Below are positions 50,380 to 61,015 of a stretch of 64,000 nucleotides of DNA, in pieces. Source of the DNA: Arsenophonus sp052174495 (GTDB taxonomy: Bacteria > Pseudomonadota > Gammaproteobacteria > Enterobacterales > Enterobacteriaceae); NCBI GenBank assembly GCA_052174495.1, contig JBQMRR010000060.1, positions 1 through 64,000 on the forward strand, written 5' to 3'. The notes under the pieces were generated by a model. That model did not search any database. It had not been told where the DNA came from and saw only the letters and a list, made by a program, of their open reading frames with translations. The position numbers and the translations under genes are program-made. Within the stretch, counting starts at the first letter, position 1, and each line of letters opens with the position of its first letter.

Positions 50380-50930
50380 CATACAGAATGTATTTATATG
50401 AATCTCTACGCAGTAATTCTTTCATTAAAACAAGTGGAATCTCGATTTTCCTGATTTTTTCCAGCTGTTATCTTCAATGCTTTATACACATATACCACCT
50501 TCAATAATAATTTATCTTATTTACGATGGAATAAAAACCATAGAGTAACACACCAGCTTAATAGGCTGTATCGAAATATGATTAATATAGAGACAAATTA
50601 TCTCTTTTTATATTAGAATCTAGTACCGATACTATTGAGTATGATGCTTATAGTAATGATAATATAGCTAGTCTCACCTCAATAATGCCGTAGTTTTATA
50701 CTAGATACTGTGACGTTTAAGATAGGAAGCACAAAAGTATTCAGACTATGTAACGCCCTCCTTTCATCTTTCTATCAAGTGTGTACTTTTTAGTAACATC
50801 CGAATTATACCTTCAGGTAACCCTACCATACTGTTAATTTCTGGCGCGGATTTTCTTCCAAATCAAGAAACACTAGAATTTATCAGGTTATTACTATGAG
50901 GCATCAGTCGGATAACAGCAGATCAGCGGA
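50380..50930. repeat. Unidentified dispersed element, copy 2 (inverted relative to copy 1)
   Basis: Starts near GTAGCCTGTTGCCATACAG and ends near GAGGCATCAGTCGGATA; related to 14690-15260 in reverse orientation. Both strands are full of stops. The family is not recognised. Confidence 0.5.
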
Positions 50931-50939
50931 TTTTTCCCC

Positions 50940-51970
50940 TCTTTTTTAAGGAATAACTTATGTTATACAGCATATTTAATATCCAGACTACTATGAATGA
51001 CGGAGATATTAACAGACAAATGTTGATTGAGTTGTTAACCATAAAATATAAAAAGCACAGAAGATAGCAATTTCAATACCTTGTTTACGTACTTTTGTAA
51101 TATAATAAAATAGTAGCGCGAAACAGAGGATTGAGAATAACCAATTATTATTAAAAAGGCTAAAAAATGAGTAAAAGTTAAATAATATATTGCTATAGTT
51201 AGAGGTGGTAAAATATAAACCTACGTTGCTAACTACTGCTCAGTAGTTTTGATGTCGCCTGACCTATAGGATTTTGATTTAGACCATTAATAGAAAAATG
51301 TCAGCAGAAACATTTAGGAGAAATACAGGAGTATTAGCGGATATCTCAATATAATACAAGTGCTGTGAAGGTAAGTATTTGCTTAACAGCTAGACGGATT
51401 AATTAATATTTTTATCGTCTTTTTTAAGAAAGTTATTCTAGCCTTCATAAATAGTGAAAAATAGTTTATTTACACAAGAGATATGCACCTGGTATTTTTC
51501 CAGAAGCATAGAAACTCTCATCCTGTTTAGATTCATCAGGTTTATCGGCGCACCAATATCTTTATCTTTCTCTCTGATAAAAAGTAAAGTGGAGAATTAT
51601 TCCTGGTTTCCTATAGGTGATAAATTTATCGGAAAGCATACTGTTAGTCATTATCTATAAATGCAGTTATATCTAGCGTTATCGGCTTGATCCTGTCGAT
51701 CTCGGGTTTAATCAAAACCTTGAATAATCGTGACTAGAGGTGAATAATACTTGTATGTCGAAAAAAAATGGTAACTGGATAGTTGAACATATTTTTATAT
51801 AGCCTCTTTTTACCTGTTATAAAAATCAGTCAATCTGTTATCATTCATTTCAGGAGGGAGATCATAAATTGTTTTCAATGAATAAGGATGTAACATGTGA
51901 AATCTAGTGTTATCTTTCTAATTTATCTAGTTTACGCTTTCTAAGAGATTTATTCTGAGCCATCTGATTG
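50940..51970. other. Unidentified non-coding stretch
   Basis: About 1 kb with no gene I can name. A 68-codon frame at 51454-51660 on the plus strand has no recognisable motif and no ribosome site. Together with 50140-50930 it appears to be an insertion into an IS256 copy whose two sides lie at 50013-50140 and 52085-52765. Confidence 0.4.
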
Positions 51971-51977
51971 AATTTCT

Positions 51978-52049
51978 AAAAATTAATATATTGCAGAGTA
52001 TAAATCAATATTCATATTATGAATATCTCTGAAGTAGGGTAACTGCGCC
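51978..52049. repeat. Dispersed ~70-bp repeat, copy 3
   Basis: AAATTAATATATTGCAGAGT followed by ATTATGAATATCTCTGAAGT; same orientation as 14543-14617 and 47003-47075. It borders the resumed IS256 homology at 52085. Confidence 0.6.
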
Positions 52050-52084
52050 GTTTATACTATTGTGCTACATTCTCTACCTTTTCT

Positions 52085-52765
52085 GAACACACTGAATAGA
52101 GCAGTTTCAATACTCATTTGAAATGGTTATTTTCTTAAATCACAGTGATTCAAGTATCGGCTTCGTATCCTCAACTGTTTTGAAATCCGATTAATCGTAT
52201 TCGTTGTTTTATTGACAACCAGTGTGCTAACGGGAAATCGTAGAATGTCAGACGTTCTTTTTGATTACTCTCCAGCTTCTTCATAGCTGAACGATACGCT
52301 ATGAAAAGCTTACAAAAAATATCAATGGTTTTATCAGTAGCATCATGACTCTTGACTAGCCAGAATCTCCAGAAGATCAACCTTAACTTTCGGTTGCATG
52401 AACTTTGTGAAGTTAAAGGCAGTCCATTAACTATATAAAACAGCTAATAGCATTTACCCTGCATGTTCAAGAATATTTTTACTATTATATCATAAAAACT
52501 AAGAGCATCATCTCTTACAGAAATGCCAGAAATGCGGTTAAGCTGAGCGCTTGCAAACCATAATGCAGTGATGTCGATAATAACAGCAGGCAAAGGCGAT
52601 CAGCATTCCTGAAAGAATATTATATAACTATCGGTCAAGAAATAAATCTACTGGAAATGGTTTGAAAAGCTCAGGCACCCATTGAGTATATTCTTAAAGT
52701 CATTATTGTTTTAATCTGCTAATGGAATACTGTAGAGAAACAATAAGCTTTCCTTTATGTTAGTA
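52085..52765 (-). mobile_element. IS256 remnant, C-terminal half
   Basis: The 69-codon minus-strand frame 52171-52380 reads HDATDKTIDIFCKLFIA, AMKKLESNQ, then ERLTFYDFPLAHWLSIK, the FYDFPAEHWxSIRTTNP motif of IS256-type transposases. This is the best preserved piece of that motif in the window. Upstream and downstream frames are broken. Confidence 0.78.
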
Positions 52766-53765
52766 AGGTTATTATTTTATTCGTAGAATAATTTGTAGAT
52801 ATATCTGTATTTCAATTATTGTAGTTTTACACAATCTTCTATATGAAAATAATTTAATAAATAAAACCATATACTATAAAATCAACTTAAGCATCTTTTT
52901 AATCACATGATATAACTGTCTAAATTTTGAATCTAGAATTTCTTATAAATAATAAATAACTTTTTGATTTACTAACCTTATTTAAGCAATGATAATTAAT
53001 TTATACTAGCCGGAAAAGTTCCGTACCATTTAGTCTTATCCGAGATAAGGATAGACTCTTTATCGATAATCGGCTTAAAAAAATAGACAACACATATTCT
53101 ATATTAAACTCTTCAAAATATCATTCTTCATATAATCCTATTAATCTAAGGGAATTAAGAGCGTAATTCGTTCTTTATTTCTTTTCCTCTCCCGATTTTT
53201 CTAGCTTTTCTATGTGGAATATAACGATTCTATTTAAAGAATTCATGGAAAAATATTCCGTTATCTTTAACAAATAACATTTAGTGCATTTATATTAACT
53301 GTCTCCACTGAAGCAAGAAAGCAGTGATGCCATCTAAATACTATTTTAAAATCAATACTTCTTTGTTTTGTTCACTCCTCCGTAAAATTAAGCTATTCAA
53401 GCTACATTATAGATAATTAAATCATTTATCCTTCTGATATAGTTTCGCTAGAGGACTTCTAAACAGATTGTTAAATATTTTCTGCAATCGGAGATTTTGC
53501 AACGATATATTACTGTGTAACTTGCCAACAATGGATATTGTGTTCAATGTAATAATATGATAAAGATAAAGTAAAATAAGTTATTTTAATACATGAATCG
53601 ACATTATTCGACAGATTATTACCAAGCTAACTAATGAGATTCAGTTTTATGTTGGCAGGGAGTAAGGAAGGGTCTCTTTGATCTATAACTCTTTTATTTT
53701 TTATGGCAACCTCTATAGAAAAAATTTTTATACAGTATAAGAGATTTCTATCAATAACCTTTTAA
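52765..53765 (-). mobile_element. Decayed IS1595-family element nested in IS256
   Basis: Collinear with the other minus-strand IS1595 copies. It sits between the C-terminal half of a minus-strand IS256 copy and a partial plus-strand IS256 copy. Confidence 0.66.
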
Positions 53766-53789
53766 AAGATAGTTGAAAGCATATGGTCT

Positions 53790-54625
53790 TTTTTAAGTAC
53801 CATCAGCAGACTGAAATAGCAATAGCTTAAAGAATAACAGGCAATAGTAGCTGTATGATTTAAGCGATATCGTTATGTTTATTTTTGCGGAAGATATATG
53901 TCATCCTTTGTCAGACAACCTAATTACCTCTCCCTGCTAGTTATATTGGCGTATTAAGGATGGATCTAAAGAGCTTCTTGTAATCAAAGATGTATATTAA
54001 AAATCAGAAGCAAATTAGGCCGAACTTATTAATGACCTGCAAACGCGTCATTAACTATATCTCTCAGAGCTGCTACGGGAGACAATGCCTTTGATTTTTA
54101 AAATGCAATAATAAAGATATTCCTGTGCACGAAGTACCAATGTTGGTAGGTATCCAAAATAACTAATGTGCTGCCTTCACTCCATTAAGTTCATGCAATC
54201 GAAAGATTAAGTCTAAGTTATAGAAAGGATCTTGCTAACAAAGACCTGTGATGCCACTAATAAATCCCTTTGATGTTTTGTTGGAAAAATTTTTAGCGAG
54301 CATACTGTAGCAATGAGGTATTGGAGAAAAATTTATAAGAATAGCTAGCATTCTACGGCTTCCCGTTAGTGTACTGTGGCATCAATAAGAATGACGAATC
54401 TGATTGAGTCGGCTTTTATGATAGTGAGCTATGAATCCGAAGCGTGGATCGTATAATTCAAGAAAACAACCCTTTAAATGATACTTAAACTACTCTCATC
54501 TGTTCAAAAAAAAGCTAGAACTGGCTAATTAGATTTGACTTGTTTGACTCTCCTAGTAAACAATGTCTAATTAAGAATGGAAAACAGATTTATGAAACAT
54601 CAGAGTAGAACGTAGCCTGGACCCC
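53790..54625 (+). mobile_element. IS256 remnant, middle to right end
   Basis: Collinear with 17740-18570: shares GATTTAAGCGATATCGTTAT early and ends in GGAAAACAGATTTATGAAAC and GTAGAACGTAGCCTGG near 54620. No open frame. Confidence 0.7.
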
Positions 54626-54639
54626 ATTTGATAATATCA

Positions 54640-55115
54640 GACCTACTAATAACTTTTAGGTAAGTCATCATAGGTAAAACCCTTCGTGGCTTTTTTATAC
54701 GCTTCAAATAAGATGGTAGCACGAGCTCTTAAAGGATATTCTGTCGCACTGTGATCCCACAACCTAATCTTAGGAATTTTAATCTCAACATCGCCAATAC
54801 TCGTCTTGTAAGGTTGGTTGCAGCAAAATAACCGTTACGGATTACGGGTTTCCACCTGTAGACAAAAGGCAATGGGGGTTTGGGAGGTTAATATCGCAGT
54901 ATGGATTCTAGCTTCATCTCACAGCAGTGTCTGTCAGTTTCCTGACATGCTATTACTAATGAGTTCATTTAAGGATGAAAGGTAATATTTTATTTTACAA
55001 ATACCTTTCTGTAGGATACACTTTATGTGATATATCTATTTATTATTGACTTCATTAATTAAATCAATCAACAGGAAATACGCCATCATCTTTAAAACCT
55101 GATACACTAAAAATA
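54640..55115 (-). mobile_element. IS256 remnant, N-terminal third
   Basis: Read on the minus strand, 54700-54830 gives GIGDVEIKIPKIR, the N-terminal KVPKV motif of IS256-type transposases. It probably belongs to the same split copy as 52085-52765. Ends just short of the glyS hairpin. Confidence 0.68.
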
Positions 55116-55138
55116 AGGATAACCTTAGCATTATAAAA

Positions 55139-55175
55139 TAACTATTCTATTTTTAGTAGAAAAATAGAATAGTTA
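55139..55175 (-). terminator. Hairpin terminator after glyS
   Basis: Perfect 16-bp arms TAACTATTCTATTTTT (55139-55154) and its complement (55160-55175) with a 5-nt loop, 52 bp past the glyS stop. On the minus strand it is followed by TTTTAT. AT-rich but long. Confidence 0.6.
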
Positions 55176-55227
55176 TAAATAAAAACCCTTGAAGATTAAT
55201 TTAATAGATTTTTAATTACTGATTAAG

Positions 55228-57294
55228 CTATTGTAATAAAGAAATATCTGCTACCTGTAAAAATAAATTACGCAACTGACTTAGTAGAGTTAAACGATTT
55301 ATCCTTACTATTTGATCGGCATCCATCACCATTACATTATCAAAAAAAGCATCGATAACTTCATGCAGTGAAGCCAATTCGATTAATACGCTCTGGTATT
55401 TCCTGTCAGCAAATAATGGTATCAGTTTATGTTGCAATCTAATTAGATGAACCGCTAATGTTATCTCTTCGGGTGATTTTAATACTGTCATGGAAACATT
55501 CTTATTTAGTATATCATCTGAGATATTTAGAATATTAGAAACTCGTTTATTAGCGGCCGTCAGCGCTTTTGCCGCTGCTAAAGTCTGAAAATGAGTAACG
55601 GCTTTTATACGAGCAACAATATCTATCGGTTTGGTTGGGGAGCAAGCTAAAACAGCTTGGATTGTATCAATGCGGTACCCTTGCTCTTGATACCAAGCAC
55701 GAAAACGTCCTAACATAAATTTAACAACATCATCAACAACATTTTTATTGGTTAACTTATTACCATACAATTCAACCGCCTGCTGTGTTAATTCTAATAA
55801 ATCTAGATCATAACCTTTTTCAACAATAATACGCAACACACCAAGCGCAGCACGACGTAAGGCAAAGGGATCTTTACTACTTTTAGGTGGTTGTCCAATA
55901 CCAAAAATACCTACCAGAGTATCCATTTTATCAGCTAATGCTAACGCAACAGCAACATGATTAGATGGTAATTTATCACCAGCAAAACGGGGTTGATATT
56001 GCTCTTTTATTGCTACCGCTACATCTTCCGCTTCACCATCACGACGGGCATAATACATTCCCATAATAGCTTGTATGTCGGTAAATTCAAATACCATGTT
56101 GGTCATTAAATCACATTTTGATAACAGACCCGCACGAGTAGCATGATTAATATCTGCACCAATCTTAGCTGCAATCCAACCAGCTAAGACTTCTAAACGA
56201 TTGGTTTTATCACGCAATGTACCAAGCTGCTTATGAAATAAAACTGCTTCCAGTTGTGGTAAATATTCTTCTAAACGTTTTTTACAATCTGTTTTAAAAA
56301 AAAATTCAGCATCTGCTAAACGTGGATGAATCACCTTTTCATTACCAGCAATGATTTGCTGTGGTTCAGAAGATTCAATATTGGCAACAAAAATAAAATT
56401 ATCCATCAAATTCCCAGCTTGATCATACACTGGAAAGTATTTTTGATCGCCTTTCATGGTTTGAACTAAAGCTTCTGCTGGTACTGACAAAAATTTCTGT
56501 TTAAATTTTGCGGTTAATACCACTGGCCATTCAACCAATGATGTTACTTCTTCTAGTAAATTATCTGACAATTCAACAATACCACCTAGTTGCTGCGCTA
56601 CCTTATTTGCCTCGTGCTTAATTAAGGCCTTACGTTCTTCATAATCAGCAATAACTTTAGCACGCTTACGTAAAATCAAAGGGTACTGTTCAGCTGAATC
56701 AATAGTTAATTCAGCTTCTCCCATAAATCGATGACCACGAATTACGCGACTGCTCCTAACACCCAATACTTCACCTTCAAGCAGATGATCACCCAATAAC
56801 ATGATTAAAGTATGAACAGGTCGGATAAACTGTGTTTCCTTATTTCCCCATCGAATCAGTTTTGGGGTCGGCAATTGATTTAATGCACTCGTTACCATAT
56901 CAACAAGCAACTCTTTTGCTGCTCGGCCTTTACTGATCTCTCGATAAAGTAACCATGTACCCTTATCTGTAATTAAATGCTCCGCCTGCTCCATGATGAT
57001 GCCACAGTTATGAGCCCAACCTTCAGCAGCCTCAGTTGGTTTACCTGTAGCATAAAAAGCTTGACTAATTGCTGGACCACGATTCTCAACTGTACGATCA
57101 GCTTGATATTCAGCTAAATCTGTTACTTTTAATGCTAAACGACGGGGAGAGGCATACCAAATCACTTCACCATACTGCAATTCTGCCTGTTTTAATTGAT
57201 GTTTAAAATTTTCCGCAAAGGATTCAGCTAATAAACGAAGAGTCTTCGTGGGTAACTCCTCCGTTCCGATTTCCACCAAAAAAGTCTCTTTCAT
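55228..57294 (-). CDS. glyS: Glycyl-tRNA synthetase beta subunit
   Basis: Beta chain of the heterotetrameric alpha2-beta2 glycyl-tRNA synthetase; it binds tRNA-Gly. Begins MKETFLVEIGTEELPTKTLR. Landmarks are SPRRLALKV near residue 50, RVIRGHRFMG near 180, an HD-like region with GLLSKCDLMTNMVFEFTDIQ near 390, and DPFALRRAALGVLRI near 490. Length 688 against 689. A run of nine A/T lies at 56296-56304 without frame damage. glyQ ends 14 bp upstream, giving the normal glyQ-glyS operon. Confidence 0.98.
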   Translation of the reverse strand: MKETFLVEIGTEELPTKTLRLLAESFAENFKHQLKQAELQYGEVIWYASPRRLALKVTDLAEYQADRTVENRGPAISQAFYATGKPTEAAEGWAHNCGIIMEQAEHLITDKGTWLLYREISKGRAAKELLVDMVTSALNQLPTPKLIRWGNKETQFIRPVHTLIMLLGDHLLEGEVLGVRSSRVIRGHRFMGEAELTIDSAEQYPLILRKRAKVIADYEERKALIKHEANKVAQQLGGIVELSDNLLEEVTSLVEWPVVLTAKFKQKFLSVPAEALVQTMKGDQKYFPVYDQAGNLMDNFIFVANIESSEPQQIIAGNEKVIHPRLADAEFFFKTDCKKRLEEYLPQLEAVLFHKQLGTLRDKTNRLEVLAGWIAAKIGADINHATRAGLLSKCDLMTNMVFEFTDIQAIMGMYYARRDGEAEDVAVAIKEQYQPRFAGDKLPSNHVAVALALADKMDTLVGIFGIGQPPKSSKDPFALRRAALGVLRIIVEKGYDLDLLELTQQAVELYGNKLTNKNVVDDVVKFMLGRFRAWYQEQGYRIDTIQAVLACSPTKPIDIVARIKAVTHFQTLAAAKALTAANKRVSNILNISDDILNKNVSMTVLKSPEEITLAVHLIRLQHKLIPLFADRKYQSVLIELASLHEVIDAFFDNVMVMDADQIVRINRLTLLSQLRNLFLQVADISLLQ

Positions 57295-57308
57295 ATAATA
57301 ACAGCCTC

Positions 57309-58220
57309 TTAGTTTTTATTTTTACAAATTGGAAAACCTAACGCTTCACGAGCAGCATAATAAGCTGCTGCAACTCCTTTAGTTAAGGTACAAATATGTA
57401 AAATGTAACGTTTCCGCTCAGTGACTGAAATCGCTTTACGTGCATTTAATAAATTAAATGTATGAACAGCTTTTAAAATAAGCTCATAAGCAGGCAATGG
57501 AAGTGGTGTTTCTAGTGACAATAAATATTGTGCTTCTTTTTTATATTCTTCAAAACGTTTGAATAGAAAATCAACATTGGCATATTCAAAATTATAAGCC
57601 GACTGCTCAACTTCATTTTGATGATAAATATCACCATAGGTTGTTTTTCCTAAAGGACCATCAGACCAAATCAGATCATATACGCTATTGACAGCTTGAA
57701 TATGCATAGCCAAACGCTCAAGGCCATAAGTGATCTCACCGGTAATCGGTTTGCACTCCAAACCACCTACTTGCTGAAAATAGGTAAACTGGGTGACTTC
57801 CATCCCATTTATCCAAATTTCCCAACCAAGTCCCCAAGCACCTAAAGTTGGATTTTCCCAATTATCTTCAACAAAACGAATATCATGAATAGTGAGATCT
57901 AACCCCAATACTTTTAATGAGTCAAGATATAACTCTTGAATATTATCTGGTGAGGGTTTAATAATGACTTGAAATTGATAATAGTGCTGAAGACGATTAG
58001 GATTTTCACCATAACGCCCATCAGTTGGCCGCCGCGATGGTTGTACATAAGCGGCAGCGATTGGTTCTGGGCCTAGTGCCCGCAAACAAGTTATTGGATG
58101 CGACGTCCCAGCACCAACTTCCATATCTAATGGCTGAAGAATGGTGCAACCTTGATGTGCCCAATAATCCTGTAATATTACAATCAATCCTTGGAAGGTT
58201 TTGGTATCAAACTTATGCAT
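57309..58220 (-). CDS. glyQ: Glycyl-tRNA synthetase alpha subunit
   Basis: Catalytic class II chain that activates glycine. I start at ATG 58220 (MHKFDTKTFQGLIVILQDYW), giving 303 residues, exactly the E. coli length; the open frame continues 29 codons upstream, but that part has no family counterpart. Conserved class II signatures include GCTILQPLDMEVGAGTSHP, QPSRRPTDGRYGENPNR and ITGEITYGLERLAM. First gene of the operon. Confidence 0.98.
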   Translation of the reverse strand: MHKFDTKTFQGLIVILQDYWAHQGCTILQPLDMEVGAGTSHPITCLRALGPEPIAAAYVQPSRRPTDGRYGENPNRLQHYYQFQVIIKPSPDNIQELYLDSLKVLGLDLTIHDIRFVEDNWENPTLGAWGLGWEIWINGMEVTQFTYFQQVGGLECKPITGEITYGLERLAMHIQAVNSVYDLIWSDGPLGKTTYGDIYHQNEVEQSAYNFEYANVDFLFKRFEEYKKEAQYLLSLETPLPLPAYELILKAVHTFNLLNARKAISVTERKRYILHICTLTKGVAAAYYAAREALGFPICKNKN

Positions 58221-58307
58221 GTTAGATTTGTACGATAGAAAAATCGTGATTAAAAATGATTTAGTATACCCTTTAGCGAATAGATATACACAGCACTGAT
58301 TATACAT

Positions 58308-58737
58308 TAATATTGCTTTACCTGAAAAACAGTTTAATAAATCTTTAATAGTTTCAAGTCAGTTAATTAACTAATCCATCACTAATTAATTATTAATATT
58401 AAAAATAAATTTAAAGGTTATTAAAATAATATATTTTAATTTAGCTTATAGCAATATTTTTGCTTTACCTTGTTCATATGTTCGACTGAACAAGAGAATT
58501 TATAAAAAATTATTGTCAGTTATAATTTTACCTGCAACGTTAATAACGAAATCTTCATTAAAAGCATTATCATGATTGATATTGATATACTAAAATGATC
58601 TTTATGATTATAAATTATAATAATTTCAGAAGAATTACCTTGCAATTTAATCATAAAAACAAAATGAATAAAAATTTTTACCATTGTTCAAAATATTTTT
58701 GAACTGGCATTAATCGGAATTATTAATAAATCTGGTG
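58308..58737. other. Intergenic upstream of glyQ, nothing recognised
   Basis: Very AT-rich, with stops in every frame. It should contain the glyQ promoter on the minus strand, but I cannot pick one with confidence. Confidence 0.4.
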
Positions 58738-60215
58738 TATATGATCAGGCTACGATCTACTCTAATGCTTCGTAAATCTACTCTACATCATTAAATTAGA
58801 CATTCTTTACCAGCAAGATCGATAGGGTCACAAAATCCCTCTGAGTCTGTTTCAGTTTTCTGAACAGACAAGATCACCTTTCAATACCATTGAAAGGATG
58901 TTGTTTTATTGAAGCACAGTGCTTTCTTGCATCAGCTTCATAGGTTTACACTGTCGCGAAAGTCGATTCAATTAAATTCATCGCTCTTATTGTCTGGACC
59001 AGTGCGCTGACGCGCGATGTCATAAAATGCTAATAGTTCTTATTGATCTTTTCTTTACTTTCTTTATCCCTGGATAATACGCTGAAAACTTTGCTAATAA
59101 AATATCAAGGGGGGGAGGTTTATTATCGGCATCACGACTCTTTGATAGTATGACTCCCAAATCTCACCCTCACTTGGATTACATATCTTTGTGGAGTAAA
59201 ACCAGTTCATTAGCTATTTACATAGCTAATGATGTTGGTGTCACATGTCCAGGACTGTCTTTGATATTAAATTTTTAAAAATCAAGTACTATCTCTCACG
59301 TAGCAAGTTTAAAATACAGTTAAGCTTCACACTCGCAAAGTCATCCCAGAAATTCAGCCAAGTCCGCTTCTGACTCTTAATAACGATCTTTAATCCCCCA
59401 ACGAGCCCCTTACGTTCATGTGCAGTGCCGACGATTTTAACATCAGGCAAAGGCAATCAGCTTTCCTGACAGAAAACGATAAATTCTATTGGGTGAAGTA
59501 ATAAATTTATCGTGTATCGCTAATCACGCAGATAGCATTGCTAATGCTCTTCAAGCATTATTGTTTTAATCTGGTGATAGGTTTCTTGGCAGAGAAAATC
59601 ATGCACTTTCATCGAAAAATGCGTTCAAGTCTTTGTGAAATTACGGGGGGAAATGATTGATCAGTATACAGAAATGGTAGCAAATTTTCGCTGTCCTTAT
59701 CATATTTCAGATAAGGTGGTAAGCAAGAGTTTTAGAAACATATTCAATTTCTACTCTGGTCTCCCTCTTTTAACTTTAGGCACTGTAATCTCAATATCGC
59801 TTATACTAGTCTGTATGATTCGCTGTAGCAAATACGTTACGGATGACGGGTTGCTGTCCGTCGACAAAGCAGGATTGAGAATGTTAAATAATATGGCTTT
59901 GAGCACCATATCAATAACGATATGTATCAACGTTTATCGCTACTTATTATAGATAAATTCATGCAAGAGATTACCTGTGATCTCTGGTTAGAGGATATCT
60001 ATATAGTAGAATTTTCTGTAATATGATCTCTTAAATATTGAGATCATTTATCAATTAATTAGCAAAACATACGCAGCATCTTCGAAACTCCATACCACCA
60101 GAATTGAGTATAATTCTTGGACTTCACTTAAATTGTTATTGAAGTTGCTCACTATAAACAGATTTACGAAGCATTATAGTAGAATCTAATCATAATACAC
60201 TAAATTTGCTAATAG
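58738..60215 (-). mobile_element. Nearly full-length decayed IS256-family element
   Basis: About 1.48 kb with related inverted ends: ATCAGGCTACGATCTACTCT at 58743 and AGATTTACGAAGCATTATAG near 60160 (reverse complements of each other in consensus). Minus-strand pieces include IIQTSISDIEITVPKVK (59750-59810) and the decayed C-terminal half near 58950-59160. The length fits the IS256 family. The 105-codon plus-strand frame 59635-59952 is a shadow. Confidence 0.75.
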
Positions 60216-60377
60216 CTAAATAGCAATAGCAACTAAGATAAATATTATAGTTTTAGCGTGATAATTCGCTATTTAAAGTATAAAATATACTGTATTTATT
60301 ATCGGTTGTAGCTTACTAATAAATGCAGTTTTATTAACTTAATAATATTAATCATATTTTTATATATAAAGTTTAAA

Positions 60378-60638
60378 ATGTCACTATTAATTACTCATCG
60401 CTGTATCAACTGTGATATGTGTGAACCAGAATGTCCTAATGAAGCTATCTCAATGGGAGAAGAGTTTTACCAAATTAATCCCAATCTTTGCACTGAATGC
60501 ATTGGCCACTATGATAAACCAACTTGCCAATCCGTTTGCCCAATCAACAATACCATTCTTAAAGATCCTAATAACCACGAAACAGAAGAAGAATTATGGG
60601 ATAAATTTATCTTATTACATAATGCTGATAAAATTTAA
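60378..60638 (+). CDS. yfhL: YfhL family 2[4Fe-4S] ferredoxin
   Basis: Small ferredoxin of the Alvin type. Begins MSLLITHRCINCDMCEPECP; cysteines in CxxCxxCxxxCP and in CTECIGHYDKPTCQSVCP would bind two [4Fe-4S] clusters, and all expected cysteines are present. 86 residues, the same as E. coli, ending ADKI. Electron partner unknown; in enterobacteria the gene sits beside acpS-pdxJ. Its last four bases overlap the end of acpS on the other strand. Confidence 0.96.
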   Translation: MSLLITHRCINCDMCEPECPNEAISMGEEFYQINPNLCTECIGHYDKPTCQSVCPINNTILKDPNNHETEEELWDKFILLHNADKI

Positions 60639-61015
60639 CTTTCCATAATCACAGCAGCACAAGCATAATTTTGTTCATCAGCTAATGATACATGGATATG
60701 TTGCACACCCAATGAATCAGCTAATATTTTTGCTTGCCCTAATAAATTAAGTCCTGGCTTACCTAATTCATTATTAAAAACTTCAAATTGATTAAACGCT
60801 AAACCATTCCGAATTCCTGTTCCTAAAGCTTTTGCCGCTGCTTCTTTAACCGCAAAACGCTTAGCCAAAAAATGGACTGGATAAGAATGATTTTTATATT
60901 GTCGCCATTCTTGAATGGATAATATACGCTTTGCCAGACGCCCCTCTAAATACTCTATTATCTGCTCAATACGTATAATTTCAACCAGATCAGTACCTAA
61001 TCCAATAATTGCCAT
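60635..61015 (-). CDS. acpS: Holo-acyl-carrier-protein synthase
   Basis: Transfers phosphopantetheine from CoA to acyl carrier protein, essential for fatty acid synthesis. I start at ATG 61015 (MAIIGLGTDLVEIIRIEQII): it forms a TAATG overlap with the pdxJ stop and gives 126 residues, as in E. coli; a start two codons earlier is possible but less likely. Mg-binding D9 in GLGTDLVEI and the catalytic block RFAVKEAAAKALGTGI are present. Coupled translation with pdxJ is inferred from the overlap. Confidence 0.97.
   Translation of the reverse strand: MAIIGLGTDLVEIIRIEQIIEYLEGRLAKRILSIQEWRQYKNHSYPVHFLAKRFAVKEAAAKALGTGIRNGLAFNQFEVFNNELGKPGLNLLGQAKILADSLGVQHIHVSLADEQNYACAAVIMES

Noticed and set aside
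51454..51660. 68-codon frame as a possible new small protein
   Set aside because: No ribosome site, no conserved motif, and surrounded by IS debris; kept only as part of an unexplained stretch.
59635..59952. 105-codon plus-strand frame with a hydrophobic stretch
   Set aside because: Its reverse strand reads IS256 transposase (IIQTSISDIEITVPKVK), so the frame is a shadow.
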